A stretch of 64,000 nucleotides of DNA. Source: an uncultured Caldilineales bacterium. GTDB lineage: Bacteria > Chloroflexota > Anaerolineae > JAAEKA01. Below the pieces are notes generated by a model. That model worked only from the letters and a program-made list of their open reading frames with translations. It was not told where the DNA came from and ran no database searches. This document shows, one piece after another, positions 1 to 9,053 of the stretch. A program made the translations under genes and the position numbers. The stretch's first letter is position 1. Each line of letters opens with the position of its first letter. The stretch covers positions 1 through 64,000 of the forward strand of contig CALESQ010000076.1 of NCBI GenBank assembly GCA_937907455.1. Reading direction: 5' to 3'.

Positions 1-1812
1 ACGTGGATGGGCAGGCGCGTGCATCGCCGCGGCAGCGCCGGGGGATGAAATCCCACCGGCTGGCGAACGACGCCCGCTGAAGCGGGCTGGCAAGCCCCGT
101 TCACGGGGCGCTACACCGTAGCCGGACGATTGATCGTCCGGCGCTCGCCGTCGGCGGACGGTGGTGCGACGTGGATGGGCAGGCGCGTGCATCGCCGTGG
201 CAGCGCCGGGGGATGAAATCCCGCCGGCTGGCAAACGGCGTCCGCTGAAGCGGGCTGGCAAGCCCCGTTGACGGGGCGCTGCACCGTAGCCGGACGATTG
301 ATCGTCCGGCGCTCGCCGCCGGCGGACGGAGGCGCGACGTGGATGGGCAGGCGCGTGCATCGCCGCGGGGGCCGCCGGGGGATGAAATCCCACCGGCTGG
401 CAAACGGCGCCCGCTGAAGCGGGCTGGCAAGCCCCATTGATGGGGCGCTGCACCGTAGCCGGACGATTGATCGTCCGGCGGTCGCCGTCGGACGGAGGCG
501 CGACGTGGATGGGCAGGCGCGTGCATCGCCGCGGCAGCGCCGGGGGATGAAATCCCGCCGGCTGGCAAACGGCGTCCGCTGAAGCGGGCTGGCAAGCCCC
601 GTTGACGGGGCGCTGCACCGTAGCCGGACGATTGATCGTCCGGCGGTCGCCGTCGGCGGACGGTGGTGCGACGTGGATGGGCAGGCGCGTGCATCGCCGT
701 GGCAGCGCCGGGGGATGAAATCCCGCCGGCTGGCAAACGGCGTCCGCTGAAGCGGGCTGGCAAGCCCCGTTCACGGGGCGCTGCACCGTAGCCGGACGAT
801 TGATCGTCCGGCGGTCGTTGTCACGCAGGGACGCGGCAGGGATGAGACGCGCGCGCTGCCGCGGCAGCGCCGGGGGATGAAATCCCACCGGCTAGCGAAC
901 GGCGTCCGCTGAAGCGGGCTGGCAAGCCCCGTTGACGGGGCGCTGCACCGTAGCCGGACGATTGATCGTCCGGCGCTCGCCGTCGGCGGACGGTGGTGCG
1001 ACGTGGATGGGCAGGCGCGTGCATCGCCGTGGCAGCGCCGGGGGATGAAATCCCATCGGCTAGCGAACGACGCCCGCTGAAGCGGGCTGGCAAGCCCCGT
1101 TCACGGGGCGCTGCACCGTAGCCGGACGATTGATCGTCCGGCGGTCGTTGTCACGCAGGGACGCGGCAGGGATGAGACGCGCGCGCTGCCGCGGCAGCGC
1201 CGGGGGATGAAATCCCACCGGCTAGCAAACGGCGCCCGCTGAAGCGGGCTGGCAAGCCCCGTTGACGGGGCGCTGCACCGTAGCCGGACGATTGATCGTC
1301 CGGCGGTCGCCGTCGGACGGAGGCGCGACGTGGATGGGCAGGCGCGTGCATCGCCGCGGCAGCGCCGGGGGATGAAATCCCATTGGCTAGCGAACGACGC
1401 CCGCTGAAGCGGGCTGGCAAGCCCCGTTCACGGGGCGCTGCACTGTAGCCGGACGATTGATCGTCCGGCGGTCGCCGTCGGACGGAGGCGCGACGTGGAT
1501 GGGCAGGCGCGTGCATCGCCGCGGCAGCGCCGGGGGATGAAATCCCACCGGCTGGCGAACGGCGTCCGCTGAAGCGGGCTGGCAAGCCCCGTTGACGGGG
1601 CGCTGCACCGTAGCCGGACGATTGATCGTCCGGCGCTCGCCGTCGGCGGACGGTGGTGCGACGTGGATGGGCAGGCGCGTGCATCGCCGTGGCAGCGCCG
1701 GGGGATGAAATCCCACCGGCTGGCGAACGGCGCCCGCTGAAGCGGGCTGGCAAGCCCCATTGATGGGGCGCTGCACCGTAGCCGGGCGATTGATTGCCCG
1801 GCGGTCGCCGCC
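1..1812. repeat. Tandem array of ~167-bp hairpin-rich units
   Basis: About eleven units with period 165-168 bp begin near 1, 169, 337, 503, 671, 835, 1001, 1167, 1328, 1493 and 1661; the array is cut by the window's left edge. Each unit carries four short inverted repeats in fixed order: GGGATGAAATCCC, GCCCGCTGAAGCGGGC, CCCCGTTGACGGGG and CCGGACGATTGATCGTCCGG. The units near 835 and 1167 carry a different spacer (TCACGCAGGGACGCGG). Changes between copies keep pairing: CCCCGT/ACGGGG becomes CCCCAT/ATGGGG near 430 and 1757. Long open frames across the array only reflect the period being close to a multiple of three and are not genes. Confidence 0.95.
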
Positions 1813-1924
1813 GAGTAGTGGCCTGCCGCCAGACATGTATTCGCGCGCCGATTGCCCCTTCTGCTGCGAGAATTTGCCCTGCTGTTGTTTGAGCGCTTTA
1901 GCGAGACCAACTGGCTTGACCAAT

Positions 1925-1965
1925 GGTTTAGGAAGCCCCTGCTCTGTCCTCTGAGCTACGGAGGC
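1925..1965 (-). pseudogene. 5'-half fragment of tRNA-Arg(CCT)
   Basis: Read on the minus strand from 1965, the sequence follows a tRNA-Arg(CCT) 5' half: acceptor strand GCCTCCG, TA, D-arm GCTC-AGAGGACA-GAGC, A26, anticodon strand GGGGC and loop TTCCTAA with anticodon CCT, then ACC. After that identity stops: the 3' anticodon strand does not pair properly, and there is no T-arm (no TTCRA) or 3' acceptor. It is therefore a truncated copy. It sits between the repeat array and the AT-rich NTPase operon, where a fragment left by integration at a tRNA gene could lie. Just beyond the break is a direct TTGGTC repeat. Confidence 0.65.
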
Positions 1966-2098
1966 GTGGGATCGGGCAATTGCTGCTGCGGTTATATCCA
2001 GGATGAGGGCTGGCATCCAGTTTGGTGGGGTTGGCATAGCTATCGCACGGTTGGAGCAGGCATATTCCAAAGAAGTATCTCAACTGCTCAGGGCAGGT

Positions 2099-2128
2099 TT
2101 GGACAAAAAATCTTATGTTGTGTATAAT
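2099..2128 (+). promoter_or_regulatory. Sigma70-type promoter upstream of the NTPase operon
   Basis: TTGGAC at 2099-2104 and a perfect TATAAT at 2123-2128 are separated by 18 bp. Transcription would start near 2135, about 190 nt before the first NTPase gene, and would run through a palindrome and a terminator-like hairpin first. Confidence 0.55.
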
Positions 2129-2134
2129 GTATTT

Positions 2135-2222
2135 ATCGGTTTGGCTTTAAAGCCAAGCGTTAGATTGTATGACCTCATGAAACCCGTTTCCTCTCCCTCT
2201 GAACGGGTATTTTTCTATTTTT
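2135..2222 (+). ncRNA. Candidate small RNA or attenuated leader
   Basis: Downstream of the promoter lies a perfect 16-nt palindrome, TTGGCTTTAAAGCCAA (2141-2156), and then a terminator-like stem-loop ending in a T-rich run. A transcript of about 85 nt would result, or a leader that controls read-through into the downstream operon. No known RNA family is recognised. The claim rests only on the order promoter, palindrome, terminator. Confidence 0.3.
2182..2222 (+). terminator. Rho-independent terminator-like hairpin
   Basis: ACCCGTT (2182-2188) pairs with AACGGGT (2202-2208) around a pyrimidine-rich 13-nt loop and is followed by ATTTTTCTATTTTTT. It lies between the promoter near 2100 and the first NTPase gene, so it could end a short RNA or act as an attenuator. 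Confidence 0.5.
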
Positions 2223-2244
2223 TGCGGTAAATTTGGAAGCGGCG

Positions 2245-2316
2245 ATGGAATCTTTCTTTGTTATCTGTGAACACAGTAGTTGTCAGCTGTGTTGTCGCGC
2301 GTCAGAAATCTGGTAA
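2245..2316 (+). CDS. Possible 23-residue Cys-rich peptide
   Basis: A short open frame starts at ATG 2245, preceded by GGAAG at a plausible distance, and ends with TAA 11 bp before the first NTPase gene. The product has four cysteines (residues 8, 13, 16 and 17) and ends in ASEIW. Its position at the head of an operon that ends in a radical SAM/SPASM maturase makes a peptide substrate or a leader peptide conceivable. It is too short for codon statistics, and I recognise no family. It may well be a chance frame. Confidence 0.2.
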   Translation: MESFFVICEHSSCQLCCRASEIW

Positions 2317-2327
2317 GTGGTGATTAA

Positions 2328-4604
2328 GTGGGCGAAAAACTCGACAAGCTTATTGAAAGTTTAACTGAAAAATTTCAGACGTATTTGCCTCGCTTGGGAT
2401 TTATGTTCTTGCTTTTTTCTGTAGCGCTGTTTTTGCTCTGGGGGCTGGTTACTGTCATTTGGCCAGTTAATGACTTGCTACGTGTTCGCTCTTCCATATC
2501 TTTACCAGATGGGCGAAAACTGGTTTTGGATTATCCCAAACGTTTTCTTGCGGATGGAAACGCCTATCCGGTTTATCTTTCCTCTGATGCTTCAAGTCCT
2601 TTAACGGCTGAGTTAAATTTGTCCAGTGAGTTACCTCTGATATTAACTAACATCGAGCCACAGTCTGCTGTTAGCTTGACTATAACAACATCGGGTAACA
2701 CATTACTTATGACATGGCCGGTGTCGTCTACTGTTCCCATACTTACACCTCAAGCCACATCTGTGATTACTCCCACAGGAAGAGCCCTGCCATTTGAAAA
2801 AGGCCCAACGACAATAACTCTTTATTTTAAAAATGCTCAAACGAAAGGTCCTTTTTATTCTTGTTGTGGATGGACTTTTAAATATTTTGAAATATCTTCT
2901 CAGGGTAAAACCTATAGCAAGTTAATCTTGATTGAAGGTGCTGCGCGTGCACATTTGCGCGTTTTGGCTGATAAGTATTCATTTCTTGCTATCTTACCTC
3001 TTCTGGGAGCGGGAATTGGATTTTTAATCAAAAACTATGCTGACTATAAAAAGCAACAGAAAATTGATGCAAGTAAGAAGTTAGAAGAATTTATTCGACA
3101 GGTGTCTTTGGGTGATATTTCCAAGAACAAAGACGATAACACTGCAAATTCATACACTGAACTGAAAAAACGAAGTAAATACCTTGATAATGACCGCTGG
3201 ATATTAGCTCAAAAGTTGAATGAATTATGCTCTGGAGACATTTCACGAATAACAGCCAATGATTTTGAGGAGGATACAGATGCGTGGGCTGGGGCATTGA
3301 TTGTTGTATATAAAAAGTGCTACTCTAAAAACAGCTCTGACCCTAAGAACGCCTCTCACTCTAAGAACATCTCTGACTGTAGGAACGACTATTCGAAATT
3401 TTATTCGCTTATTCGTACTTTTCCGCGCTATAAATTATCAAGTAAGCAGTTAGTAATGTTTGATGAGATGGTGGCTTCAATTTTGGGTTCGGTAGAACCA
3501 TTAAAATGGCCGCAACGCTCATTCAGTAATCTTCAAAATTGTCATAAACCAAAGTTTGATGATCCCAATAAGTATACTCTCGCTGGTTTGCAGTTATTTC
3601 CATATTCAGATGCGCGTAATATTGAAGAACAATGCGACTTGTTTAAGGAGAAAGAGACCTTCTGGAGGTTGCATCCTGTTTATGCTAAGCTTGTTGAATC
3701 ATCAAACCATTTTTTGGTCTATGGCCCAGCAGGTGTAGGGCGTACCGCCTTAGCTTTAGCATTAACGCGTTATGGCGATCCTAATAAACCTGTATTAGGT
3801 TGTTACTACAATACAATACCCCATATCTCTACGATCCAGCATGATTTAATCGAGGAGTTGAGTCGGGTAATAGTTGAACAATCTTTTTGTTTGCGAGAAT
3901 TGAAAAGTCAAGAACAGCGGGAGTTGTTGGCCACTCTGCTTGTTTCGGCTAGAAGCTCATCGCTTTTGCGCTTCCAGTTAAGTAATTTCTCGGACAGTAG
4001 TGATAACTCTCAATCAGATTCTCCTGTTGTTGTTAGGAAAGAAGAGGCTATACTTGAGCGCAAGCTCTTAGGTCAAACTATAGAGAACATCAATATACAG
4101 AAGAGTAATACTCTTTCTCCGCGGGATTGGTTTTTTGCCTTAAAAAGTGTGCTTGAGAAACTAGGCTTTAAGCGCGGGGTCGTTGTAGCGTTAGATTTAG
4201 CAGAAGTCGAAGCAATAAGTCAATTATCTCAAGAAAAATCTGAATTGTATGAATTGATGGATGCTTTTAAATCTTCCGTCCAAGTGATAATTTGTGTAAA
4301 TAGCAGCGGTTCTCCTGTTTCTACATTACCAATGGCTAAGGTTTATGGTATCACAGACATAGCTTTAACCTGGACAGCAGACGAACTGAAAAATATGGTG
4401 GAATACCGCTTTAATCAGCGAGGTATAGTCACAGAATTAATAGGAGGTCAGTTAGTAAGTTTAACTAGGTTAATTGGAGCTGCTCTCAACAATCCGCGAC
4501 ATTTAGCCAATTTGTGGCAACGGCTTACAAAAGAAAATCCTGAAGAATACACTTTAACAGATGCGATGGTTACAAGTTTCTTAGGGAAGGAGGGACACTC
4601 ATGA
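2328..4604 (+). CDS. Membrane-anchored NTPase with a degenerate P-loop
   Basis: 758 residues from a GTG start with a weak ribosome site. One membrane segment is near residues 25-46, followed by an extracytoplasmic beta-rich stretch of about 165 residues, a second membrane segment near 218-236, a charged coiled linker, and a C-terminal P-loop NTPase domain from about 455. The Walker A motif reads GPAGVGRT (about 466-473), with arginine in place of the usual lysine; a hydrophobic Walker B-like strand ending in LDLAE lies near 625. The gene is far AT-richer than its surroundings and overlaps the next gene by 4 bp. A membrane sensor or anchor for the two cytosolic NTPases downstream is an inference. 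No family is recognised with confidence. Confidence 0.8.
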   Translation: MGEKLDKLIESLTEKFQTYLPRLGFMFLLFSVALFLLWGLVTVIWPVNDLLRVRSSISLPDGRKLVLDYPKRFLADGNAYPVYLSSDASSPLTAELNLSSELPLILTNIEPQSAVSLTITTSGNTLLMTWPVSSTVPILTPQATSVITPTGRALPFEKGPTTITLYFKNAQTKGPFYSCCGWTFKYFEISSQGKTYSKLILIEGAARAHLRVLADKYSFLAILPLLGAGIGFLIKNYADYKKQQKIDASKKLEEFIRQVSLGDISKNKDDNTANSYTELKKRSKYLDNDRWILAQKLNELCSGDISRITANDFEEDTDAWAGALIVVYKKCYSKNSSDPKNASHSKNISDCRNDYSKFYSLIRTFPRYKLSSKQLVMFDEMVASILGSVEPLKWPQRSFSNLQNCHKPKFDDPNKYTLAGLQLFPYSDARNIEEQCDLFKEKETFWRLHPVYAKLVESSNHFLVYGPAGVGRTALALALTRYGDPNKPVLGCYYNTIPHISTIQHDLIEELSRVIVEQSFCLRELKSQEQRELLATLLVSARSSSLLRFQLSNFSDSSDNSQSDSPVVVRKEEAILERKLLGQTIENINIQKSNTLSPRDWFFALKSVLEKLGFKRGVVVALDLAEVEAISQLSQEKSELYELMDAFKSSVQVIICVNSSGSPVSTLPMAKVYGITDIALTWTADELKNMVEYRFNQRGIVTELIGGQLVSLTRLIGAALNNPRHLANLWQRLTKENPEEYTLTDAMVTSFLGKEGHS
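3324..3395 (+). repeat. 18-bp in-frame repeat in the NTPase linker
   Basis: Three 18-bp units (3324, 3342, 3360) and a partial fourth encode SKNSSD, PKNASH and SKNISD followed by CRN. They lie in a hydrophilic linker at about residues 333-353 of the membrane NTPase and look like a low-complexity spacer, possibly variable in length. Confidence 0.6.
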
Positions 4605-5629
4605 GTCCCGAAGAACAGCGAGATTTCACTGAGTACTCTCCCGCCTCTTACATAGCGCGATTGGGAGTAGATACAAAAATACGTGATTATATTCAGACCC
4701 AACCAGTTGCTTTGCTATCGCTGATGGGAGCGCCAGGCACAGGAAAAAGTTGGACTCTGCAGGATTTGGCTCAACGTCCTGGTGACCGCTTGCCTCCGGG
4801 ATCAGGTACGATTCTTTACCAGGCTGGTCAATTGCTAGGCGCCTTTAAAAGCAACCATCAAGATTTAAAACGCGAGCTTATCACGACTGCTAATTTAATT
4901 GGACTGGACTTTTCCCTTGATTTGGTACCAACACTCGCTGCTATTGTTGTGGCAATGGCACAGCGCGCTCAGAAAAATGGGGTTCAGAACAGGCTGTTTG
5001 TCCTGATTGACGGCTTGGATGAGTTAGCCGGTCAGGATGACTTTGCGTTCCTGCAAGAGCAGATTCGTACAACCTTTCTGCGAATCTCTCCCGGTTTCTT
5101 TCGGGTTATCATGGCGCGCCGACGCCCCCTCACCAATTATTACCTTAAACAGATGGATCAGGTTTTAGAGTTGAATGTATTTACCGAAGATGAAGCTGCT
5201 GGGCAAAAAGCTAAGAGCCTTCCAGGATTGGACCTGTCAGAATTATTGCCGCCGAGCACCAGCTATCAATGGGACCATCCCTTTATCAATGCCTATCTTT
5301 GGAACTTGGCCAAGTCTGGCGAGGTATTGGGGCCTGACCAACTGCGCGCCTGTTGCCTGGAGCTGGTCAATCGGCCTGCTGCAGATAACCAGAACCCCAC
5401 ACGCTTTCCCGTATTGACCCCAGAGCAAATTAGCTCATACAGTCGTTGGGCCTCCCGTTTGGAGAACCCCTGGACTTTTGAAAACTTCAAGGCTATCAGT
5501 GAACGCCGCTTAGAACCTGCTGATCTGGAGCGCGGCATTGTGGTCCGCCATGCTGATTCTTTCTATAAGTTTGCCCCCGGCCTGGATGAGTTGCTGCGGG
5601 ATATCGCCACTCTGGAGCGTGGATCATGA
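4601..5629 (+). CDS. NACHT/AAA-like NTPase
   Basis: 342 residues, starting in an ATGA overlap with the upstream NTPase gene. Walker A is GAPGTGKS (residues 43-50). The Walker B strand LFVLIDGLDEL (about 132-142) has the acidic pattern typical of NACHT proteins of the STAND class. No membrane segment or signal peptide is seen. The C-terminal third is probably helical, without a recognised sensor repeat, so the protein is short for a complete STAND switch and may act as a partner. It overlaps the next gene by 4 bp, so the three NTPases are probably co-translated. Confidence 0.8.
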   Translation: MSPEEQRDFTEYSPASYIARLGVDTKIRDYIQTQPVALLSLMGAPGTGKSWTLQDLAQRPGDRLPPGSGTILYQAGQLLGAFKSNHQDLKRELITTANLIGLDFSLDLVPTLAAIVVAMAQRAQKNGVQNRLFVLIDGLDELAGQDDFAFLQEQIRTTFLRISPGFFRVIMARRRPLTNYYLKQMDQVLELNVFTEDEAAGQKAKSLPGLDLSELLPPSTSYQWDHPFINAYLWNLAKSGEVLGPDQLRACCLELVNRPAADNQNPTRFPVLTPEQISSYSRWASRLENPWTFENFKAISERRLEPADLERGIVVRHADSFYKFAPGLDELLRDIATLERGS

Positions 5630-8600
5630 GTGAATACCTGTTTGACGCGGCGCGGCGCGTCGAGACCATGATTGGTCGCGAGGACGCGCTGGATCAAATT
5701 AAAACTGCGATTTATACCGGTCATGACGGGTGCCAAATGATCCTGATCACTGGCCCCGGTGGTATTGGTAAAAGTCGCTTGATCGAAGAAGTGCAGGCGC
5801 GCGTCGGCCATCCCGATTTTAAGGGACATAAGGCGGCTTATCAGTGGGCAGCCCTGGGCAAGGTAATGGTCTCTGACGCCATAGACCTGGTTGATATTCG
5901 CTTGACTTCGCGCGCCCGCCTGCTTCAGGCCCTGCGCGATGCCCTGTCCTATCCAGGTGGAATGGATTTCAGCCGCTACGACCGCGCCTTAAGCGATTAT
6001 CAGCGCACTCTGGAGGCAGGCGCCGGATTCACGGCTGTAGCCGAAGCAGAACATACGGCTGAAGCTGACTTCTGGCGTGACTACCAGCAGGGTGCCGCCG
6101 AGCGGCGCGTCGTATTGCTTTTAGATACCGCCGAACGCCTTGTTCTGGACAGTTCCAACTGGTTGCGGCAGTATGCCGATGTGTTGACGGAGGACGATTG
6201 GGCGATTTCCAGCGATCAGTGGTTGCTGCAGCAATTGCAAGGAGGCCGGTTTGTTAATACAACCCTGCTTATCGCCGGTCGCGAGCAAGAGGGAGAGCGT
6301 CTGTTTGGCAAGTTGTCCGCGCTGAACCAACAACAAGGTAAACCCTGCGCGCCGATCAAGGTGCCGCTGGGGGCCTTTAACAAAGCTGAGACAGAAGCCT
6401 ATTTCAGCTATTTGGCGCAGGAATGGCAAGAGCGCGCCAACCGCCCCGACGCTTCTGGTGCTACGCGCCAAACGGCTGATACTTTTACCGCCCTGACCGC
6501 TGACACGGAGCGCCTGCATACCTTGCACCTCTTAACCGGCGGGCGTCCCGTACTTTTGTCGCTTTACAGCGACCTGTTGAACGAACCGATTGAGTTTCCC
6601 GATCCTTTACGCTTGTCGCCATCACAGATGCAAGAGAAGCTTGCTGCTGATCAACTAACAGGGCTGCAAAAAGCGATGGGACAGTCCTTTATAGACGCGT
6701 TGTTTCAGCAGCCCGGCCGCCGCGCTGAGATCATGCAGGCTCTGGCGCGCTGCCCCATGGGGCTGGATGCCGGTCAGTTGCATTTCATTCTGGACAGCAA
6801 TACAAAAGTACGTACGAGCTGGCAACCGACATTTAGAGAGGAGGAAGCAATTGCTTCGGATCTGGAAAAAATCAGTCACCTGTCCATTGCCCGCCCTCGC
6901 CCCGATGGACGCATGGGCTTGCAGGACGAAATCTACCGCATCTATGCTGAGCGCATGGCCGATACTGATGCCCTGCGCAGCTATGAAAGCGAGATGCGGC
7001 ATCAGCAATATGGCAAGCTGGTGGAATGGGCGGCATTCGAACTGAAAGACTTGTATCAAAGACGGGAAGAGTTGCAACTGATAGATCAGCAACGGCTGGC
7101 ACAGGCGGTGCAAACCCCACAGGATGCTTTGCGCATTAAACCTTCTTCTCTGACCACCGCGGAACAGGATGATGTAGACGCGGTTCAGCAAAGTATTCGC
7201 GATTGGGAATTGCAGTGGTTGCATTATCAAATTTTGCTCGATCCTGAACATGGGTTCAACAACGCGTATACCGATCTGGTAGAAAGCTCATGGCGCGCCA
7301 ACAATGCTCAGGGAGACGTTGTGACGCAGCAAGAGATGTGGCGTGCCCTGCATGACCCACACGCCATGCACTTTTCACCGGTGCAGGAGAATAGGCTTGG
7401 CGCTCTCCGGCGCGCGGCGAGCGAAGAAGATGCGGCGCGTTGGATCAAACGTCTCATCCTGCGCCGTGAGTTCAGCCGCGCGATAACGTTGTATCACGCC
7501 ATTGAAGAAGCTGTTGGCCGGTTGAACGATCCTGGTACGAGAATGGATCATCCCTTCAATGCCTATGAACGCCAGATTTGGTACGACTATGCGCGCATTA
7601 TGCGTGGACCGGACGCAGAATTTGCCACCAAGGGACTTAGGGATGCGCTTGCTTGCCTTGTGCAATTAGCCAAGACGGATGATGATGTCTCTTGCGGAAA
7701 AGCTCAGGGCACAAAGGGATATAAAAGCCATTCTGCTTTGCCGCGCTTGCAACGATTGATCGCCGTTGGCTATAATTTCTTGGGCTACGGCGAAGTGGTG
7801 CGCGGGCAATATCGGCAAGCCGTAGAGGACTACGGCAAGGCGCTTCTTTATCTGCGTGCAGCCCCCATGGAGGCGCAACATGCCGCAACCCTCAACAATC
7901 TGGCGCGCGCATTGGCTTCCTTGGGCCGTGAGGAGCGTGGTGAACGGATCTGCCAGGATGCCCTTAACCTGCGGCGGAGGTTGGGCGCGGAGATCCCGAT
8001 TGCTTATTCCTTGAACACGCTGGCTCTAATCAAAAATGGCCGTGAGCGCACGCCGACTGCCTGGCGTCTGGCTACTCAGGCGTTAGCCTTGTTCCGTCGC
8101 GCTGGTGACGAGCGTGGTCAGGGACTGGCCTTGACTCAGCTTGGCATTGGGCTGCGTCGCCTGGCTAACACCGAGGAAGCAGGGAATTTGCTGGAGACGG
8201 ATGTCGAAGCGCTGTATGATGCTTCAGAAGCAGCCTTGCGCGAGGCTGTAGATATCTTCGATGGCGATTCGGAAATTATTCGCGAGGTTGAAGCCCGCCT
8301 GGAATTTGGCTGCCTGCTGCGGGATCGGCTGCGCTCTCGAAGAATTTCCTCTAACAAGCAACGTCGTGATCGCCTGGCCCGCGACGCTGAAATTCAGCTC
8401 AGCAAGGCTATCACTCTGGCTGAAAAACGGTTCCCCTTCCTCGCTCTGCAGGCACGAGTAGACCTGGCCTGGCTACGCTTTTATGCCGACGACTACAGTC
8501 ATGATAAAGCAGGGGAAGCAACCGACAAGGCTGAACGCTCTGTACTGCAGGGCTACCGCGTCGCGGATGACCCACAAATCAAGCCTGAAGAAGCGGAAAC

Positions 8601-9048
8601 CCATTACTATTATCAGCTTGCCAAGATTGCAGGCTTGCGCGCGGCGATTGCCACGCGTCAATTTGAAGAGTGTCGCGCGCAGTTACGCCAGCAATACGTT
8701 GGCCTTAGCAACCCTGATTTCTATCAATGCCTTGAAACGGATGAAAACGCTAAAAAGTTTTTGAGCCAGGCAGCGGAAAGCTATGTGTTAAGTCTGTACT
8801 ATGGTCAGATGTTCTCACAGCGCTCGCGTTCATTGGTCGTCACCTACGATCAAATCTATGGCCATGTAAAACACTTCAATGGCACTGAATATCGCATGTT
8901 TTATCGGTTCCAACATGAAGCCGCCGAGAAGTATAAAGGAAAGCTACAAGCCATATCATCCGATAAAGACCACAAGAGTCAGTCAACCCCCTATGATTTC
9001 AGTCGTTTGGAAGGGTGGCTCAACGACTGTTTCGGACCAGTGGAGTAA
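5626..9048 (+). CDS. STAND NTPase with C-terminal TPR region
   Basis: 1140 residues. A phosphate-binding loop GPGGIGKS lies at residues 43-50, just after a conserved-looking IGRE segment, as in AAA_16/NB-ARC-type STAND proteins; a Walker B-like VVLLLDTAE follows near 165. The C-terminal half is rich in helical TPR-like pairs (for example the NNLARALASLGREERGE segment near residue 760), a usual ligand-sensing part in STAND proteins. It is cytosolic, with no signal or membrane segment. It starts in an ATGA overlap and ends 5 bp before a radical SAM maturase gene. The STAND+TPR and SPASM pairing recalls FxsT/FxsB of the FxSxx-COOH systems; membership in that family is not shown. Confidence 0.8.
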   Translation: MSEYLFDAARRVETMIGREDALDQIKTAIYTGHDGCQMILITGPGGIGKSRLIEEVQARVGHPDFKGHKAAYQWAALGKVMVSDAIDLVDIRLTSRARLLQALRDALSYPGGMDFSRYDRALSDYQRTLEAGAGFTAVAEAEHTAEADFWRDYQQGAAERRVVLLLDTAERLVLDSSNWLRQYADVLTEDDWAISSDQWLLQQLQGGRFVNTTLLIAGREQEGERLFGKLSALNQQQGKPCAPIKVPLGAFNKAETEAYFSYLAQEWQERANRPDASGATRQTADTFTALTADTERLHTLHLLTGGRPVLLSLYSDLLNEPIEFPDPLRLSPSQMQEKLAADQLTGLQKAMGQSFIDALFQQPGRRAEIMQALARCPMGLDAGQLHFILDSNTKVRTSWQPTFREEEAIASDLEKISHLSIARPRPDGRMGLQDEIYRIYAERMADTDALRSYESEMRHQQYGKLVEWAAFELKDLYQRREELQLIDQQRLAQAVQTPQDALRIKPSSLTTAEQDDVDAVQQSIRDWELQWLHYQILLDPEHGFNNAYTDLVESSWRANNAQGDVVTQQEMWRALHDPHAMHFSPVQENRLGALRRAASEEDAARWIKRLILRREFSRAITLYHAIEEAVGRLNDPGTRMDHPFNAYERQIWYDYARIMRGPDAEFATKGLRDALACLVQLAKTDDDVSCGKAQGTKGYKSHSALPRLQRLIAVGYNFLGYGEVVRGQYRQAVEDYGKALLYLRAAPMEAQHAATLNNLARALASLGREERGERICQDALNLRRRLGAEIPIAYSLNTLALIKNGRERTPTAWRLATQALALFRRAGDERGQGLALTQLGIGLRRLANTEEAGNLLETDVEALYDASEAALREAVDIFDGDSEIIREVEARLEFGCLLRDRLRSRRISSNKQRRDRLARDAEIQLSKAITLAEKRFPFLALQARVDLAWLRFYADDYSHDKAGEATDKAERSVLQGYRVADDPQIKPEEAETHYYYQLAKIAGLRAAIATRQFEECRAQLRQQYVGLSNPDFYQCLETDENAKKFLSQAAESYVLSLYYGQMFSQRSRSLVVTYDQIYGHVKHFNGTEYRMFYRFQHEAAEKYKGKLQAISSDKDHKSQSTPYDFSRLEGWLNDCFGPVE

Positions 9049-9053
9049 TAGAC

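Noticed and set aside
1..1812. CRISPR array or repetitive coding genes
   Set aside because: Units are ~167 bp without short repeats and unique spacers, and the long frames exist on the minus strand only because the unit is nearly a multiple of three and lacks stops. Hairpins explain the conservation better.
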